64,000 nt of DNA, taken from the NCBI GenBank assembly GCA_040222995.1, contig JAVKBW010000039.1, positions 1 through 64,000 on the forward strand. Reading direction: 5' to 3'. Position numbers and translations under genes: made by a program. Source of the DNA: JAVKBW01 sp040222995 (GTDB taxonomy: Bacteria; Pseudomonadota; Alphaproteobacteria; UBA8366; Aestuariispiraceae). The notes under the pieces were generated by a model. It did not search any database. It worked only from the letters and a program-made list of their open reading frames with translations, and was not told the origin of the DNA. Below are positions 62,266-64,000 of this stretch, one piece after another. The first letter of the stretch is position 1, and the number at the start of each line of letters is the position of its first letter.

Positions 62266-62400
62266 ATGACCCGCAGAGACGCAATTCGATTTGCCGCGCT
62301 GATCCCGTTGGCCGCCCTGCTGGCCGCGTGCAAGAAGCGTGACGGGGACGAACCCCCGGCGGAGGAGGAAAATTCCATCCTGCGCACCGAAGGGTATTAG
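62266..62400 (+). CDS. Small lipoprotein
   Basis: A 44-residue protein: a short positively charged start (MTRRDAIRF), a hydrophobic stretch (AALIPLAALLAA) and the lipobox LLAAC with Cys22, followed by a charged KKRDGDEPPAEEENS tail. It would be lipidated and anchored in the outer or inner membrane. GGAAAGG precedes the ATG. It is 37 bp after the permease stop and could be cotranscribed. Similar tiny lipoproteins occur widely; no function known. Confidence 0.7.
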   Translation: MTRRDAIRFAALIPLAALLAACKKRDGDEPPAEEENSILRTEGY

Positions 62401-62577
62401 GACACCCGCCCGGGACCGGTGCGCGCCGAGCCCCGGCATATTCCGCACAGCCAATCCGGGCAAATCCCACTTAACCAAATCTTAGGGGCCGGTGCCTATG
62501 ATGGATGGTACAGGGTGCGCCCTGTCGGCCGTGCATCGGAAGGGCGGCCGATCGCCTTTTCACGGGAACGGTGACGG

Positions 62578-63201
62578 ATGGAAGACTGGGTTGAACCGAC
62601 GAAAGATGAGATCGACCAGGTGGCCGGCCTTGTCCGGTCAAACCGTTGGCAGAACGCCTTCAGCCACGGCGTCGATGACATCAGTTTTCTGGATGACGGG
62701 TTCGTGTCGGAAATCCCGGCGCACCAGACGATACTGGATTACTGGACCGCACAGAAGGCGACCCGTCCGGACGGTCTTTTCACCGTGAAGATGGTGAACC
62801 CGACGGAGATTCCGTCGATCCTGTCGAATGTGATGCTTCTGGACATCGTCGATGACGGGTTCGACGCCAGGTACCGGGTCTACGGCACCGGCATCGTATC
62901 GAAGGTCGGCAAGGACTGGAGCGGCAAGCTCGTATCCGAGATGAACCGGTCGGTCCGGTCCAACCAGGCGCTTTTCTATCGCGGCTGCTATCGTGCGGTT
63001 TTCCTGGAAAACAGGGCGATGTTCACAAAGCATCAGGCGATCAGCTGGCTGGACGCGAACACCTGGCAGCGCCTGATCCTTCCGGTCTACACCGAATGCG
63101 GCGGCACGATGGCAAGGTTCCTTGTCTGCAACATCGCAGAGAAGGGCCGCGCGCTCAGCGCCCACGAATGGACGGTCATGAACCAGACCCGCTATGACTA
63201 G
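62578..63201 (+). CDS. PAS_5 family protein
   Basis: A 207-residue protein of the PAS_5 type, common in multiple copies in Rhodospirillales. Residues about 40-170 form the fold, with TILDYWTAQKATRPDGLFTVKMVNPTEIP (located near 50-78) and DARYRVYGTGIVSKVGKDW as the core. Such proteins bind an unknown ligand and have no output domain, so they may signal through a partner. The 177-bp region before it holds its promoter. Confidence 0.8.
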   Translation: MEDWVEPTKDEIDQVAGLVRSNRWQNAFSHGVDDISFLDDGFVSEIPAHQTILDYWTAQKATRPDGLFTVKMVNPTEIPSILSNVMLLDIVDDGFDARYRVYGTGIVSKVGKDWSGKLVSEMNRSVRSNQALFYRGCYRAVFLENRAMFTKHQAISWLDANTWQRLILPVYTECGGTMARFLVCNIAEKGRALSAHEWTVMNQTRYD

Positions 63202-63258
63202 CTAGTTAATGCGGGCGAAATGGTAATTCTGTCCTTCAGGCAGTACAGATTTAGAGAC

Positions 63259-64000
63259 TCACATCCGGAATCGGTTTCGCAAAGTCAGGCCAAAAAGGAA
63301 AATTAGGACAACGCCAAGAAGACTCTCTAATACAGATAGCCAGTGGATAATCTCGGGATACTCCGAAGAAGAAAACATTTCATTTAGTGCAACTGAACGA
63401 ATTTCGCGGGTATAAGGAAGAAAGGTAAATATATTAGATAGCGAAAGCCGCATTGATCCCCAAACATCAGGCCTGTCAGCTATTCTATTGAAGACAAAGG
63501 CGAATAGAACAAAGAGGAATAGAAGCCAATAAAATGGCCTAGATGCGCAATAGCCATACCCGGACGAAACCTCGTAGAGGAAATTTGCCACGGCACCAAA
63601 CAAATCGGTTTCGTTACCTCGCTTAGCGCGAAGCTCCATGGCGAAAAAGTTTATCTCCTGTTCATGATCATTCGCGGATTTTGCGATCTCTTTCAGTTTC
63701 CGCACCCTTTCGATAGTGTCTCTCGGGTAGACGTAAAAAAGTGGAAACATCGCTCCAGTGTGAAATGGCCGGAGCGCAATATTTAGCCCTTCTACCGTGT
63801 AACTCGGATTAAAAGCCGCGCCTCGAAAATCTGGCGGACGGGAAAACTTTGAACCATAAAATTCTGCCCCTTCGCTAAACACGCAATGCCGAAAGGACAC
63901 ATCTATCGCATTTCCCGCCTCACCAAGAAAATTGCAATCCACAAATTTTGTGGTTCTCGCAAATTTCGTTCGAGAGAAGGCCACATCATCTTTGAATTTC
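63259..64000 (-). CDS. Pentapeptide-repeat membrane protein, 5' end outside window
   Basis: A partial gene: the frame is open to the window edge. The start visible (GTG at 63984) is probably not real, since the in-frame sequence upstream also fits repeats. The N part has pentapeptide-like FARTTKFVDCNFLG units; then a mixed region (FHTGAMFPLFYVYPRDTIERVRKLKE) and three hydrophobic segments (about 155-170, 185-200, 215-235) with a C-terminal NRFRM tail. Codon use and base content are markedly AT-rich compared with the rest of the window, suggesting transfer. Pentapeptide proteins with membrane tails occur in defence or signalling; the role here is unknown. Confidence 0.75.
   Translation of the reverse strand, partial: KFKDDVAFSRTKFARTTKFVDCNFLGEAGNAIDVSFRHCVFSEGAEFYGSKFSRPPDFRGAAFNPSYTVEGLNIALRPFHTGAMFPLFYVYPRDTIERVRKLKEIAKSANDHEQEINFFAMELRAKRGNETDLFGAVANFLYEVSSGYGYCASRPFYWLLFLFVLFAFVFNRIADRPDVWGSMRLSLSNIFTFLPYTREIRSVALNEMFSSSEYPEIIHWLSVLESLLGVVLIFLFGLTLRNRFRM

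Overview
The window reads as chromosomal DNA of a free-living, GC-rich alphaproteobacterium. The order Rhodospirillales or a close relative is my best guess from gene content: a CarD/RpoH neighbourhood, a DUF1489 protein, a single-domain response regulator with a GP(D/E)RR tail, PAS_5 and YkgJ proteins, and a tsaE-amgK-murU cluster. Genes are packed tightly with many 4-bp start/stop overlaps. I see no rRNA, tRNA, CRISPR array, insertion sequence or prophage. Only the right edge (about 63.2-64.0 kb) is clearly AT-rich and foreign-looking.

Left third (0.4-18.8 kb, all minus strand): a very long co-directional array headed by a LiuR-type MerR regulator at 18.7 kb and running down to HMG-CoA lyase at 1.6 kb. 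It holds the whole route from isovaleryl-CoA to acetoacetate: isovaleryl-CoA dehydrogenase, both methylcrotonyl-CoA carboxylase subunits, methylglutaconyl-CoA hydratase and HMG-CoA lyase. It also holds a thiolase, a second acyl-CoA dehydrogenase, two thioesterases and a beta-carbonic anhydrase. Embedded in it are less expected genes: a halohydrin-dehalogenase-like SDR, a DsbA-fold isomerase, and a trio of asparagine synthetase, methyltransferase and glycosyltransferase. A 16-bp perfect palindrome between the -35 and -10 boxes ahead of liuR is the likely control site. A response regulator with its own promoter and a DUF1489 gene follow. Acetoacetyl-CoA synthetase at 57.7 kb could return the acetoacetate product to central metabolism.

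Middle (18.9-33 kb): a DMT exporter, a two-subunit thiamine-diphosphate decarboxylase, an unrecognised coiled protein, a BenE permease and a DUF938 methyltransferase. Next comes a stress and transcription block: ferredoxin fdxA, carD, a phosphatase-like protein that has lost most metal ligands, and rpoH. Then a degenerate nuclease-like protein, prolyl aminopeptidase, small envelope proteins, a MATE pump, rlmJ (apparently starting at ATT) and a glyoxylate-reductase-like dehydrogenase.

Right half (33-63 kb): YkgJ protein, ferredoxin-NADP reductase, tsaE-amgK-murU (tRNA t6A and cell-wall sugar recycling), a two-gene cassette of unknown function, meaB, mgtE, NADP-malic enzyme and a cytochrome c. 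These are followed by a cysteine-dioxygenase-like cupin, VOC, CBS and methyltransferase genes, glyoxalase II, a GST/cupin/Fe-S run, a four-gene polyamine-type ABC importer, transporters, acetoacetyl-CoA synthetase, and a LysR regulator divergent from a PF03773-like permease. A PAS_5 protein precedes the truncated AT-rich pentapeptide-repeat membrane gene at the edge. Of twelve convergent gene pairs, five overlap by exactly 4 bp at their stop codons, a notable local habit.
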